Below, piece by piece: positions 29,145 to 40,689 of a DNA stretch of 64,000 nt (positions within the stretch are counted from its first letter, which is position 1; every line of letters starts with the position of its first letter). The notes beneath the pieces are model-generated. The model saw nothing but the letters and a program-made list of their open reading frames with translations. It was not told the origin of the DNA and did no database searches. Position numbers and translations under genes: made by a program. The stretch comes from Leptodactylus fallax (lineage: Eukaryota; Chordata; Amphibia; Anura; Leptodactylidae). The stretch is from positions 521,001 to 585,000 of the forward strand of contig CAMRHE010000646.1 of assembly GCA_947044405.1 (NCBI GenBank). The letters run 5' to 3'.

Positions 29145-32100
29145 GTTCTCTGTCTCTGGAGTCCTCTGGTCTCCTCTATCTCTGGGGTCCTCCGGTCTCC
29201 TCTGTCTCTGGGGTCCTCCAGTCTAGTCTGTCTCTGGGGTCCTCCGGTCTCCTCTGTCTCTGGGGTCCTCCAGTCTTGTCTGTCTCTGGGGTTCTCCGGC
29301 CTCCTCTGTCTCTGGAGTCCTCCGGTGTCGTCTGTCTCTGGGGTCCTCCGGTCTCGTCTGTCTCTGGGGTCCTCCCGGTCTCGTCTGTCTCTGGGGTCCT
29401 CCGGTCTCCTCTGTCTCTGGGGTCCTCCGGTCTCTGGGGTCCTCCGGTCTCCTTTATCTCTGGGGTCCTCCGGTCTCCTTTATCTCTGGGTTCCTCCGGT
29501 CTCCTCTGTCTCTGCGGTCCTCCGGTCTCTTCTATCTCTGCGGTCCTCTGGTCTCGTCTGTCTCTGGGGTCCTCCGGTCTCCTCTGTCTCTGGGGTCCTC
29601 CAGTCTAGTCTGTCTCTGGGGTCCTCCGGTCTCCTCTGTCTCTGGGGTCCTCCGGTCTCGTCTGTCTCTGGGGTCCTCCGGTCTCGTCTGTCTCTGGGGT
29701 CCTCCCGGTCTCGTCTGTCTCTGGGGTCCTCCGGTCTCCTCTGTCTCTGGGGTCCTCCGGTCTCCTTTATCTCTGGGGTCCCTCCGGTCTCCTTTATCTC
29801 TGGGTTCCTCCGGTCTCCTCTGTCTCTGCGGTCCTCCGGTCTCCTCTGTCTCTGCGGTCCTCCGGTCTCTTCTATCTCTGCGGTCCTCTGGTCTCGTCTG
29901 TCTCTGGGGTCTTCCGGTCTCGTCTGTCTCTGGGGTCCTCCGGCCTCGTCTGTCTCTGGGGTCCTCCGGTCTCGTCTGTCTCTGGGGTCCTCTGATCTCG
30001 TCTGTCTCTGGGGTCCTCCGGTCTTGTCTGTCTCTGGGGTCCTCCGGTCTCCTCAGTCTCTGGGGTCCTCCGGTCTCCTCTGTCTCTGGGGTCCTCCGGT
30101 CTCCTCTGTCTCTGGGGTCCTCCGGTCTCCTCTGTCTCTGGGGTCCTCCGGTCTCGTCTGTCTCTGGGGTCCTCCGGTCTCCTCTGTCTCTGGGGTCCTC
30201 CGGTCTCGTCTGTCTCTGGGGTCCTCCGGCCTCGTCTGTCTCTGGGGTCCTCCGGTCTCGTCTGTCTCTGGGGTCCTCTGATCTCGTCTGTCTCTGGGGT
30301 CCTCCGGTCTTGTCTGTCTCTGGGGTCCTCCGGTCTCCTCAGTCTCTGGGGTCCCTCCGGTCTCCTCTGTCTCTGGGGTCCTCCGGTCTCCTCTGTCTCT
30401 GGGGTCCTCCGGTCTCCTCTGTCTCTGGGGTCCTCCGGTCTCGTCTGTCTCTGGGGTCCTCCGGTCTCCTCTGTCTCTGGGGTCCTCCGGTCTCCTTTAT
30501 CTCTGGGGTCCTCCGGTCTCCTTTATCTCTGGGTTCCTCCGGTCTACTCTGTCTCTGGGGTCCTGCGGTCTCCTCTGTCTCTGGGGTCCTCCGGTCTCCT
30601 CTGTCTCTGGGGTCCTCCGGTCTCGTCTGTCTCTGGGGTCCTCCGGTCTCCTCTGTCTCTGGGGTCCTCCGGTCTCGTCTGTCTCTGGGGTCCTCCAGTC
30701 TCCTCAATCTCTGGGGTCCTCCGGTCTCCTCTGTCTCTGGGGTCCTCCGGTCTCGTCTGTCTCTGGGGTCCTCCGATCTCGTCTGTCTCTGGGGTCCTCC
30801 GGTCTCGTCTGTCTCTGAGGTCCTCCGGTCTCGTCTGTCTCTGGGGTCCTCCAGTCTCCTCAATCTCTGGGGTCCTCCGGTCTCCTCAATCTCTGGGGTC
30901 CTCCGGTCTCCTCTGTCTCTGGGGTCCTCCGGTCTCGTCTGTCTCTGGGGTCCTCCGGTCTCGTCTGTCTCTGGGGTCCTCCGGTCTCCTCTGTCTCTGG
31001 GGTCCTCCGGTCTCCTTTATCTCTGGGTTCCTCCGGTCTACTCTGTCTCTGCGGTCCTCCGGTCTCCTCTGTCTCTGCGGTCCTCCGGTCTCCTCTGTCT
31101 CTGCGGTCCTCCGGTCTCTTCTATCTCTGCGGTCCTCTGGTCTCGTCTGTCTCTGGGGTCCTCCGGTCTCGTCTGTCTCTGGGGTCCTCCGGTCTCGTCT
31201 GTCTCTGGGGTCTTCCGGTCTCGTCTGTCTCTGGGGTCCTCCGGCCTCGTCTGTCTCTGGGGTCCTCCGGTCTCGTCTGTCTCTGGGGTCCTCTGATCTC
31301 GTCTGTCTCTGGGGTCCTCCGGTCTCGTCTGTCTCTGGGGTCCTCCGGTCTTGTCTGTCTCTGGGGTCCTCCGGTCTCCTCAGTCTCTGGGGTCCTCCGG
31401 TCTCCTCTGTCTCTGGGGTCCTCCGGTCTCCTCTGTCTCTGGGGTCCTCCGGTCTCCTCTGTCTCTGGGGTCCTCCGGTCTCGTCTGTCTCTGGGGTCCT
31501 CCGGTCTCCTCTGTCTCTGGGGTCCTCCGGTCTCCTCTGTCTCTGGGGTCCTCCGGTCTCCTCTGTCTCTGGGGTCCTCCGGTCTCGTCTGTCTCTGGGG
31601 TCCTCCGGTCTCCTTTATCTCTGGGGTCCTCCGGTCTCCCTTATCTCTGGGTTCCTCCGGTCTACTCTGTCTCTGGGGTCCTCCGGTCTCCTCTGTCTCT
31701 GGGGTCCTCCGGTCTCGTCTGTCTCTGGGGTCCTCCGGTCTCCTCTGTCTCTGGGGTCCTCCGGTCTCCTCTGTCTCTGGGGTCCTCCGGTCTCGTCTGT
31801 CTCTGGGGTCCTCCAGTCTCCTCAATCTCTGGGGTCCTCCGGTCTCCTCTGTCTCTGGGGTCCTCCGGTCTCGTCTGTCTCTGGGGTCCTCCGATCTCGT
31901 CTGTCTCTGGGGTCCTCCGGTCTCGTCTGTCTCTGGGGTCCTCCGGTCTCGTCTGTCTCTGAGGTCCTCCCGGTCTCGTCTGTCTCTGGGGTCCTCCAGT
32001 CTCCTCAATCTCTGGGGTCCTCCGGTCTCCTCAATCTCTGGGGTCCTCCGGTCTCCTCTGTCTCTGGGGTCCTCCGGTCTCGTCTGTCTCTGAGGTCCTC

Positions 32101-32148
32101 CGGTCTCGTCTGTCTCTGGGGTCCTCCGGTCTCCTCTATGTCCAGGTG
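29145..32148. repeat. 26-bp minisatellite (about 115 copies)
   Basis: The unit contains TGGGGTCCTCCGGTCTCCTC and TGTCTC, with CTCGTCTG, CTTTATCTC and TGCGGTCC variants. Variant order repeats across the array, for example blocks around 29930-30060 and 30190-30340. It starts about 30 bases after the exon 13 donor and ends about 25 bases before the exon 14 acceptor, so it forms nearly the whole intron. Open frames on both strands are products of the array. Confidence 0.95.
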
Positions 32149-32172
32149 ACATGTAGCTTTGTGTGCTGACAG

Positions 32173-32373
32173 ATCTTTGACATCTTCATGGTGACGGCGG
32201 ACTATAACCCCATAACGGGCGATAAGGAGACGATCACCCTGAAGGAGGGGCAGTACGTGGAGGTCCTGGACTCCGCTCATCCGCTCAAATGGCTCGTCCG
32301 AACAAAACCTACCAAATTCAGCGCCTCGAGACAAGGCTGGGTGTCGCCTGCGTACCTGGACAAACGCCTGAAG
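32173..32373 (+). CDS. OBSCN: OBSCN exon 14: SH3 domain
   Basis: The acceptor GTGCTGACAG ends at 32172 and the donor GTAAAT is at 32374. It is in phase 0 at both ends, 67 codons. It encodes the SH3 domain: [20 protein letters not shown] replaces the ALYDY-type opening, then [20 protein letters not shown] and [17 protein letters not shown], including the G-W-V-S/P and Y pattern of the binding face. It is nearly identical to mammalian obscurin. The SH3 domain adjoins the DH domain and is thought to influence partner binding of the RhoGEF module. Confidence 0.96.
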
Positions 32374-32454
32374 GTAAATGGTCACCTGAGGAGACGACCT
32401 AGAGGGGGTGAGAGTGGCGGGTGTAACGGGGGCGGGTAATAATGTCTGATGGGG

Positions 32455-33470
32455 CTCCAAGACCCCACCCCTTCACGCACCCCCCACACACCCTTACACA
32501 GACCCTCATAACCCCCCAAACCCTCACGCACCCCCCCACACACCCTTACACACACCCTCATAACCCCCCAAACCCTCACGCACCCCCCACACACCCTTAC
32601 ACACACCCTCATAACCCCCCAAACCCCTCACGCACCCCCCACACACCCTTACACAGACCCTCATAACCCCCCAAACCCTCACGCACCCCCCACACACCCT
32701 TACACAGTCCCTCATAACCCCCCACACACCCCCACACAGACCCTCATAACCCCCCAAACCCTCACGCACCCCCCACACACCCTTCACACACACCCTCACA
32801 ACCCCCCTAACCCTCACGCACCCCCCACACACCCTTACACAGTCCCTCATAACCCCCCAAACCCTCACGCACCCCTCACACACCCCCACACACACCCTCA
32901 CACACACCCTCATAACCCCCCAAACCCTCACGCACCCCCCACACACCCTTACACACACCCTCATAACCCCCCAAACCCTCACGCACCCCCCACACACCCC
33001 CCCATACACAGACCCTCATAACCCCCCCAAACCCTCACGCACCCCTCACACACCCCACCCCACACACACCCTCACACACACCCTCATAACCCCCCAAACC
33101 CTCATGCACCCCCCACACACCCTTACACACACCCTCATAACCCCCCAAACCCTCACGCACCCCCCACACACCCTTACACAGACCCTCATCAACCCCCCAA
33201 ACCCTCACGCACCCCCCACACACCCTTACACACACCCTCATAACCCCCCAAACCCTCACGCACCCCCCACACACCCTTACACAGACCCTCATAACCCCCC
33301 AAACCCTCACGCACCCCCCACACACCCTTACACAGACCCTCATAACCCCCCAAACCCTCACGCACCCCCCCCCCACACACCCCTAACCACACACCCTCAC
33401 ACACACCCTCACCCTAACCCCCCAAACCCTCACGCACCCCCACACACCCTCTATCCTCACACGCCCCCAC
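32455..33470. repeat. 51-bp C/A-rich minisatellite (about 20 copies)
   Basis: The unit contains CCCTCACGCACCCCCCACAC, ACCCTTACACACACCCTCAT and AACCCCCCAAA. It starts about 80 bases after the exon 14 donor. The strand is extremely C/A biased (G-rich complement). A single CCCTAACCCC at 33412-33421 is not a telomere array. Confidence 0.93.
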
Positions 33471-33540
33471 CATCACCTTTAATAATCACCTTTTTGCTGC
33501 GAGTCTTGAGACGTCAGAAAGTTCCATTTTTTCCTTCTAG

Positions 33541-33623
33541 TTGTCTCCAGAGTGGGGGGGAGGGGACGCGGTGGAGCATCCGGGAGAAGCCGTCTCTGAA
33601 GAAGAGTACAAGAAGAAGCTCAG
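33541..33623 (+). CDS. OBSCN: OBSCN exon 15: SH3-DH linker
   Basis: The acceptor TTTTTTCCTTCTAG ends at 33540 and the donor GTAAGA is at 33624. The translation LSPEWGGGDAVEHPGEAVSE then EEYKKKLR/S matches LSPEWG...FPGEAVSEDEYKARLSS of mammalian obscurin. It enters in phase 0 and exits in phase 2. It leads into the first helix of the DH domain. Confidence 0.95.
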
Positions 33624-34123
33624 GTAAGACAATCACAGAGCAATGGTGATGTCACTGATGATGTCATTAATATGATGATGTGACAGATACAGTAATCTGA
33701 TTATTGATGCCTGATTTATGGTCCGTAGTGTTTGTCATTGTTCACACTGGTTCTCAGAGCTGCAGTGCTGCAGTGGGGGTTGCAGCATGTGAGTGGGAGC
33801 TGAGCTGCAGTACCTGACATGGCCACCACAGCAGGGATGGAGCCACCAGGTGTCACCTGTGTACACTATGTAGTTTTGGCAGCGGATACGGCTGATTGTT
33901 GGGGTGCCAGGAGTCGGAGCCCCATCACTCTGATATTGGTGACCTGTCTTGAGGATCCATCAATATCATAAAGCTTGACATCCCCTTTAAGGATTCCAAC
34001 CCATAGACATGGAGAAAAGGTTATCCACAAGAGCCCTCAGGCCCATAGATCAGCTCTATAGAAATATCCGCCCATGCGGCCTGTGCTGGCCAGCTCACAT
34101 CTCCTCCTCCTCCTCCTCCTCAG
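33624..34123 (+). other. Intron 15 with a probable dispersed repeat
   Basis: This intron is about 500 bases. Positions 33890-33992 (GGGGTGCCAGGAGTCGGAGC, then ATATTGGTGACCTGTCTTGA and CATCCCCTTTAAGG) resemble a short interspersed repeat very common in frog genomes, from memory. The exon 16 acceptor follows a CTCCTCCTCCTC tract. Confidence 0.45.
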
Positions 34124-34297
34124 CGCTCTGCTCCAGGATCTGCTGAGCTCAGAGAAGGAGTATGTCCAAGAGCTGACGTTCCTCCAGACCCATCACCTGA
34201 GTTACACCGAGAGCTGCACAGACCTCCCCGAGGCCGTGGCCACCCAGAAGCCCGTCATCTTCAGGAACATCAGCGACATCGGAGACTTCCATGCCAG
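34124..34297 (+). CDS. OBSCN: OBSCN exon 16: DH (RhoGEF) domain, part 1
   Basis: The acceptor CTCCTCCTCCTCAG ends at 34123 and the donor GTGTGT is at 34298. It encodes the start of the Dbl-homology domain: LLQDLLSSEKEYVQELTFLQ (conserved region 1, where the E contacts the GTPase) and KPVIFRNISDIGDFH (the F-x-N-I-x-D/E-I segment). DH domains catalyse GDP release from Rho-family GTPases; RhoA and RhoQ/TC10 have been reported as obscurin targets. It is in phase 2 at both ends. Confidence 0.95.
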
Positions 34298-34382
34298 GTG
34301 TGTATGGAGATGAGCGCACAGCAGAATGTAAGTATCCGGTGACATCCGCCTGTGACTCTCCTTGTCATCTATCTGCTCATAG

Positions 34383-34542
34383 AACATTCTTCCAAGAACT
34401 GAAGAAGAGCGACACCGACGACGACATCGCCATGTGCTTCATCAGGAACGAGGACGAATTTAACAAATACATCATGTACCTAGTGGGGCGAGTGCAGGCC
34501 GAGTCCATGGTGGTCAGCGACACCATCCAGGAGTTCTACAAA
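34383..34542 (+). CDS. OBSCN: OBSCN exon 17: DH domain, part 2; donor merges with TATC array
   Basis: The acceptor ATCTGCTCATAG ends at 34382 and the donor GTATCT is at 34543. The translation TFFQELKKSDTDDDIAMCFI, YIMYLVGRVQAESMVVSDTI and QEFYK matches the middle of the obscurin DH domain. It enters in phase 2 and exits in phase 0. The donor hexamer is itself the first TATC repeat unit of a 3.4-kb microsatellite, leaving no unique intron sequence downstream of the 5' splice site. The exon frame stays open to 34731 if unspliced. Confidence 0.95.
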
Positions 34543-34742
34543 GTATCTATCTATCTATCTATCTCATATCTATCTATCTCATATCTATCTATCTCATATC
34601 TATCTCATATCTATCTATCTACTATCTATCTATCTATCTATCTCATATCTATCTCATATCTATCTATCTATCTCATATCTATCTATCTATCTCCTATCTA
34701 TCTCATATCTATCTATCTCATATCTATCTAACTATCTATCTC

Positions 34743-34780
<38 letters not shown>

Positions 34781-34822
34781 CCTATCTATCTCCTATCTAT
34801 CTCCTATCTATCTATCTATCTC

Positions 34823-34860
<38 letters not shown>

Positions 34861-34972
34861 CCTATCTATCTATCTATCTATCTATCTATCTCCTATCTAT
34901 CTCATATCTATCTATCTCATATCTATCTATCTATCTATCTATCTCCTATCTATCTCATATCTATCTATCTCA

Positions 34973-35005
<33 letters not shown>

Positions 35006-35277
35006 CATATCTATCTATCTCATATCTATCTATCTCATATCTATCTATCTATCTACTATCTATCTATCTATCTCATATCTATCTCATATCTATCTATCTA
35101 TCTATCTCATATCTATCTCATATCTATCTATCTATCTCATATCTATCTATCTATCTATCTCCTATCTATCTATCTCCTATCTATCTATCTATTTATCTCA
35201 TATCTATCTATCTATCTATCTCATTATCTATCTATCTATCTCCTATCTATCTATCTATCTATCTCATATCTATCTCA

Positions 35278-35314
<37 letters not shown>

Positions 35315-35729
35315 CATATCTATCTATCTCATATCTATCTATCTCATATCTATCTCATATCTATCTATCTATCTATCTCCTATCTATCTATCTATCTCAT
35401 ATCTATCTATCTATCTATCTCATATCTATCTATATATCTATCTATCTATCTATCTCATATCTATCTATCTCCTATCTATCTCATATCTATCTATCTCATA
35501 TCTATCTATCTATCTCATATCTATCTATCTCATATCTATCTATCTCATATCTATCTATCTATCTATCTATCTATCTCATATCTATCTATCTCATATCTAT
35601 CTATCTCATATCTATCTATCTCCTATCTATCTCATATCTATCTATCTCATATCTATCTATCTCATATCTATCTATCTATCTATCTCATATCTATCTATCT
35701 ATCTATCTCATATCTATCTATCTTTCTCA

Positions 35730-35762
<33 letters not shown>

Positions 35763-36822
35763 CATATCTATCTATCTCATATCTCATATCTATCTATCTC
35801 ATATCTATCTATCTATCTCATATCTATCTATCTATCTCATATCTATCTATCTATCTCATATCTATCTATCTATCTTTCTCATATCTATCTATCTCATATC
35901 TATCTATCTATCTCATATCTATCTATCTCATATCTATCTCATATGTATCTATCTATCTCATATCTATCTATCTATCTCATATCTATCTATCTCATATCTA
36001 TCTCATATGTATCTATCTCATATCTATCTATCTATCTCCTATCTATCTCATATCTATCTCCTATCTGTCTATCTATCTATCTGTCTATCTATCTATCTAT
36101 CTATCTATCTCATATCTATCTATCTATCTAGCTATCTATCTATCTCATATCTATCTATCTCATATCTATCTATCTCATATCTATCTATCTCATATCTATC
36201 TATCTCATATCTATCTCATATCTATCTATCTATCTATCTCATATCTATCTATCTATCTCATATCTATCTATCTATCTATCTATCTCATATCTATCTCATA
36301 TCTATCTATCTCATATCTATCTATCTATCTCAAATCTATCTCATATCTATCTATCTCATATCTATCTATCTATCTATCTCATATCTATCTATCTATCTCC
36401 TATCTATCTATCTATCTCATATCTATCTATCTCACATCTATCTCATATCTATCTATCTCCTATCTATCTCATATCTATCTATCTATCTCCTATCTATCTA
36501 TCTATCTATCTCCTATCTATCTATCTATCTATCTCATATCTATCTATCTATCTATCTATCTCATATCTATCTATCTATCTATCTCCTATCTATCTATCTC
36601 CTATCTATCTATCTCCTATCTGTCTCATATCTATCTCATATCTATCTATCTCAAATCTATCTCATATCTATCTATCTCATATCTATCTATCTATCTCATA
36701 TCTATCTATCTATCTATCTCATATCTATCTATCTATCTATCTATCTCCTATCTATCTCATATCTATCTATCTCCTATCTATCTCATATCTATCTCATATC
36801 TATCTATCTCATATCTATCTCA

Positions 36823-36855
<33 letters not shown>

Positions 36856-36914
36856 CATATCTATCTATCTCATATCTATCTATCTCATATCTATCTATCT
36901 ATCTATCTATCTCA

Positions 36915-36947
<33 letters not shown>

Positions 36948-37355
36948 CATATCTATCTATCTATCTCATATCTATCTATCTATCTATCTCATATCTATCT
37001 ATCTATCTCATATCTATCTATCTATCTCACATCTATCTCATATCTATCTATCTATCTATCTCATATCTATCTATCTCATATCTATCTATCTATCTCCTAT
37101 CTATCTCATATCTATCTATCTCATATCTATCTATCTATCTCATATCTATCTATCTCACATCTATCTCATATCTATCTATCTATCTCATATCTATCTATCT
37201 ATCTATCTCAAATCTATCTCATATCTATCTATCTCATATCTATCTATCTATCTATCTATCTCATATCTATCTATCTCACATCTATCTCATATCTATCTAT
37301 CTATCTCATATCTATCTATCTATCTATCTATCTATCTCATCTATCTATCTATCTC

Positions 37356-37389
<34 letters not shown>

Positions 37390-37519
37390 CATATCTATCT
37401 ATCTCCTATCTATCTCATATCTATCTCATATCTATCTATCTATCTATCTATCTCATATCTATCTATCTCCTATCTATCTCATATCTATCTATCTATCTAT
37501 CTCATATCTATCTATCTCA

Positions 37520-37562
<43 letters not shown>

Positions 37563-37575
37563 ATCTATCTATCTC

Positions 37576-37613
<38 letters not shown>

Positions 37614-37792
37614 CATATCTATCTATCTATCTATCTTTCTCACTATCTATCTATCTATCTATCTATCTCACTATCTATCTATCTATCTATCTATCTCATA
37701 TCTATCTATCTCATATGTATCTATCTATCTATCTCATATCTATCTATCTCCTATCTATCTATCTCATATCTATCTCCTATCTATCTATCTCA

Positions 37793-37837
<45 letters not shown>

Positions 37838-37918
37838 CATATCTATCTATCTCATATCTATCTATCTCATATCTATCTCATATCTATCTATCTATCTATC
37901 TATCTCATATCTATCTCA

Positions 37919-37952
<34 letters not shown>

Positions 37953-37985
37953 ATATCTATCTCATATCTATCTACCTCTTTTCCC
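34543..37985. repeat. TATC (GATA-type) microsatellite, 3.4 kb
   Basis: This is almost pure TATC with regular CATATC and CCTATC interruptions giving runs such as ATCTCATATCTATC. It occupies most of intron 17 from its first base. It reads as YLSI / SYLS repeats in open frames that are not genes. Confidence 0.98.
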
Positions 37986-38270
37986 TTCTGTATTATTTTT
38001 CTTCTATATCCATTTTCTCCACTTCACATTTGCATTCACAATCAGAGAATATTCCGGGTATCCGGAGAGGATGATGAATAATAGAAGAGCCGTCTCTGGG
38101 CCTCCTCGTCCTCCTCACCTTTATATAATGCTCAGGATAGTTCTCTGCAGTTACATCTTCTGACCAGCGGGGGTCACTGTTGAGGTTTAGTCAGTGACTA
38201 CATACAGTATGTATGTTGCAGATTTTGGGGTGTGCAGTGCTCGGGCCCCTCATATCTCTATGTTTTTCAG
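37986..38270 (+). other. 3' end of intron 17
   Basis: About 285 bases of unique sequence lie between the microsatellite and the exon 18 acceptor. No element is recognised. Confidence 0.7.
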
Positions 38271-38387
38271 AGATACACTGAAGACACTTTGGCGCTGGTC
38301 GACCCTTCCAAACCCCCGCCGCCCCCCCTTCAGCATTACCTGGAGTGTCCGATAAGTAGAATTCAGCGCTATCAGGTCATTCTTAAG
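38271..38387 (+). CDS. OBSCN: OBSCN exon 18: DH domain, part 3
   Basis: The acceptor TATGTTTTTCAG ends at 38270 and the donor GTAAGG is at 38388. The translation RYTEDTLALVDPSKPPPPPL, QHYLECPISRIQRYQVILK contains the proline stretch and the P-x-x-R-I-Q-R-Y helix typical of DH domains (conserved region 3). In phase 0 at both ends. Confidence 0.96.
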
Positions 38388-38489
38388 GTAAGGAGGCGCC
38401 GCTGATCCCACCAGGTAGAACTTTCCAGAATATAGCGCCCTCCTCTGGTGTCTTCCGCATCTTGTACTAATTTTTCCCCGATCCTGCAG

Positions 38490-38654
38490 GAAATGATCCG
38501 GAACAAGGCCCGAAACGGCAAGAACTGTGCGCTGCTAGAGCAGGCCTACGCCATTGTGTCCGCGCTCACCCGGAGGGCGGAGAACTTCCTGCACGTGTCA
38601 CTGATAGAGAACTATCCGGGGACGCTGGAGGCGCTGGGAGAGCCCATACGGCAG
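38490..38654 (+). CDS. OBSCN: OBSCN exon 19: DH domain, part 4
   Basis: The acceptor CCGATCCTGCAG ends at 38489 and the donor GTAATA is at 38655. It encodes EMIRNKARNGKNCALLEQAY and ENYPGTLEALGEPIRQ, the end of the DH domain and the hinge to the PH domain. In phase 0 at both ends. IRNKAR and NYPGTL-ALGEPIRQ are unchanged from mammalian obscurin as recalled. Confidence 0.96.
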
Positions 38655-38744
38655 GTAATACGGGCAGCGATCACATGACTGACACCTTAGCCCGCTTATG
38701 GAGCCCAAACAATGGCCGCTCTACTAGTATAGCAGCTGCTGCCG

Positions 38745-39670
38745 TCCTGCTGATGAGATTCCTGGGCACATGGGAGCGCCATTTTTATTGGGGGTCTTCT
38801 TTATGTCTTGTATCACCATCCTGTTGATGAGATCCATAGACGCATGGGGGGTCTATTCCCCCTGGTGGTCTCTGTACTGCTGATGAGATCTATAGACACA
38901 TGGGGAGTCTTGTTTTTGTTGGGGGTCCTCCCTGGTGGTCTCCATCTTGCTGATGAGATCTATAGACACATGGGGGGTTCTTGTTTTTGTTGGGGTCCCC
39001 CCTGGTGGTCTCCATTTTGCTGATGAGATCTATAGACAACGAGGGGAAGGTCTTGTTTTTGTTGTGGGTCCCCCCTGGTGGTCTCTGTCCTGCTGATGAG
39101 ATCTATAGGCACATGGGGGGGTCTAGTTTTTGTTGGGGGTCCCCCCTGGTGGTCTCTGTCCTGCTGATGAGATCTATAGGCACATGGGGGGTTCTTGTTT
39201 TTGTTGGGGGTCTCCCTTGGTGGTCTCTGTCTTGCTGATGAGACCTATAGATAACGGGGGATGTCTTTGTTTTTGTTGGGAGTCCCCCTGGTGGTCTCTG
39301 TCTTGCTGATGAGATCTATAGACACATGGGGGGGTCTTGTTTTTGTTGGGGGTCCCCCTTGGTGGTCTCTGTCTTGCTGATGAGACCTATAGATAATGGG
39401 GGGATGTCTTTGTTTTTGTTGGGGGTCCTCCCTGGTAGTCTCTGTCCTGCTGATGAGATCTATAGGCACATGAGGGGTCTTGTTTTTGTTGGGGTTCCCT
39501 CCTGGTGGTCTCTGTCTTGTTGATGAGATCTATAGACAATGGGGGGATGTCTTTGTTTTTGTTGGGGGTCCACCCTGGTGGTCTCTGTCTTGCTGATGAG
39601 ATCTATAGACAATGGGGGGGATGTCTTGTTTTTGTTGGGGGCCCCCCTGGTGGTCTCCATCCTGCTGACA
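38745..39670. repeat. About 71-bp minisatellite (about 12 copies)
   Basis: The unit contains GTCTTGTTTTTGTTGGGGGT, CCCCCTGGTGGTCTCTGTC and TGCTGATGAGATCTATAGAC. Copy spacing is mostly 70-75. It fills intron 19 between unique edges of about 90 and 40 bases. Confidence 0.92.
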
Positions 39671-39707
39671 CTCAGGTGATTCCATGTATCATTATTCTTG
39701 GTTTTAG

Positions 39708-39866
39708 GGCCACTTCATTGTCTGGGAAGGAGCTCCAGGGGCCCGAATGGCCTGGAAGGGACACAACCGTCATGTCTTCCTCTTTAAGAATTATGTCATC
39801 ATCTGTAAACCTAAGAGAGACACCAGGACGGAAACCTACAGCTACGTCTTCAAGAACATGATGAAG
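39708..39866 (+). CDS. OBSCN: OBSCN exon 20: PH domain, part 1
   Basis: The acceptor TCTTGGTTTTAG ends at 39707 and the donor GTAGGT is at 39867. The translation GHFIVWEGAPGARMAWKGHN, RHVFLFKNYVIICKPKRDTR, TETYSYVFKNMMK gives the first beta strands of the pleckstrin-homology domain that follows the DH domain. PH domains in this position modulate GEF activity and bind phosphoinositides. In phase 0 at both ends. Confidence 0.96.
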
Positions 39867-39894
39867 GTAGGTACATCAGGGAGGGATCTCGTGG

Positions 39895-40075
39895 TACTCC
39901 AGTCACATCCAGAGCTGCACTCACAATACTTCTTGTAGCTCAGAGGTGTTGTGAGTAGGGTGGTAGACAAGGGGCCCATGATGTTGATTTCTTGTGGTCC
40001 CAAGTATTGCCTATTTTATTAAGAACCCCTGAATACTGCTCTGGATGTGACTGGAGTATAAGTCGTCCTTGGGGT
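39895..40075. repeat. Two single copies of the dispersed core, opposite orientations
   Basis: Positions 39895-39935 carry ACTCCAGTCACATCCAGAGC in + orientation, and 40037-40067 carry GCTCTGGATGTGACTGGAGT in minus orientation. They bracket intron 20 sequence and probably belong to one short interspersed element with inverted ends. Confidence 0.6.
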
Positions 40076-40116
40076 TCACATACTTTCAGTGGCTCCTCTG
40101 ACACTTTTCTCCTCAG

Positions 40117-40296
40117 TTAACGAACATTGATGTGAACGATCTGGTGGAGGGGGCGACGACCGCGCCTTTGAGATCTGGCACGAGCGCGAAGATTCGGTGC
40201 GGAAATATCTGCTGCAGGCGCGGACGGTGATCATCAAGAACTCCTGGGTGAAGGAGATCTGCAGCATCCAGCAGCGCTTCAGTCTGCCACTGTGGG
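40117..40296 (+). CDS. OBSCN: OBSCN exon 21: PH domain, part 2; apparent -1 frameshift
   Basis: The acceptor TTTTCTCCTCAG ends at 40116 and the donor GTAAGT is at 40297. The first frame reads LTNIDVNDLVEG. After the G run at 40149-40153 the obscurin sequence continues one frame over: DDRAFEIWHEREDSVRKYLL, QARTVIIKNSWVKEICSIQQ, RFSLPLW. As written the exon would hit a stop at TGA (40228-40230). Adding one base in the G run restores both the protein and the phase required by exon 22 (phase 1). The final PH helix WVKEIC-IQQR is well conserved. Confidence 0.92.
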
Positions 40297-40522
40297 GTAA
40301 GTGTGCGGAATAAGGCCAAGCACCCCATGAGGGGTAGTACAGGTGCTGACCAGGGCGCCCCCACTGGTCACATCCTGTTATGTCAGCCATACTGACCCCC
40401 AGGACCTGCAGGTAGATCATGTCTCAGGACTCTAGGTTTTACTTGTACATTCCTCCACTCACAGCCAGAGCTGCATTCTTAATTCTGCTCTTACCCCTGA
40501 CCTTGAATGTTTTGTATTGCAG

Positions 40523-40635
40523 ACCCCCCCACTTCATCGAGGTACTGGCAGATTGTACGGCTGAGCTGGGAGAGACCGTGAAACTGGCGTGTCGTGTCAC
40601 CGGGACCCCAAAGCCCACCGTCACCTGGTACAAAG
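40523..40635 (+). CDS. OBSCN: OBSCN exon 22: first half of Ig after PH; apparent -1 frameshift
   Basis: The acceptor TGTATTGCAG ends at 40522 and the donor GTAATG is at 40636. The expected sequence PPHFIEVLADCTAELGETVK then LACRVTGTPKPTVTWYK (Ig cysteine and tryptophan) begins in frame only if the C run at 40524-40530 has eight rather than seven bases. With that base the exon enters and leaves in phase 1. Apart from this it is nearly the mammalian sequence. Confidence 0.92.
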
Positions 40636-40689
40636 GTAATGGCTGTCGGCAGCGTGAGAAACAGGAGGAGCGGGGCCCCAATAGAAGAC

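Noticed and set aside
33400..33430. Telomere-like CCCTAA
   Set aside because: Only an isolated CCCTAACCCC within a C/A-rich 51-bp array; no tandem hexamers.
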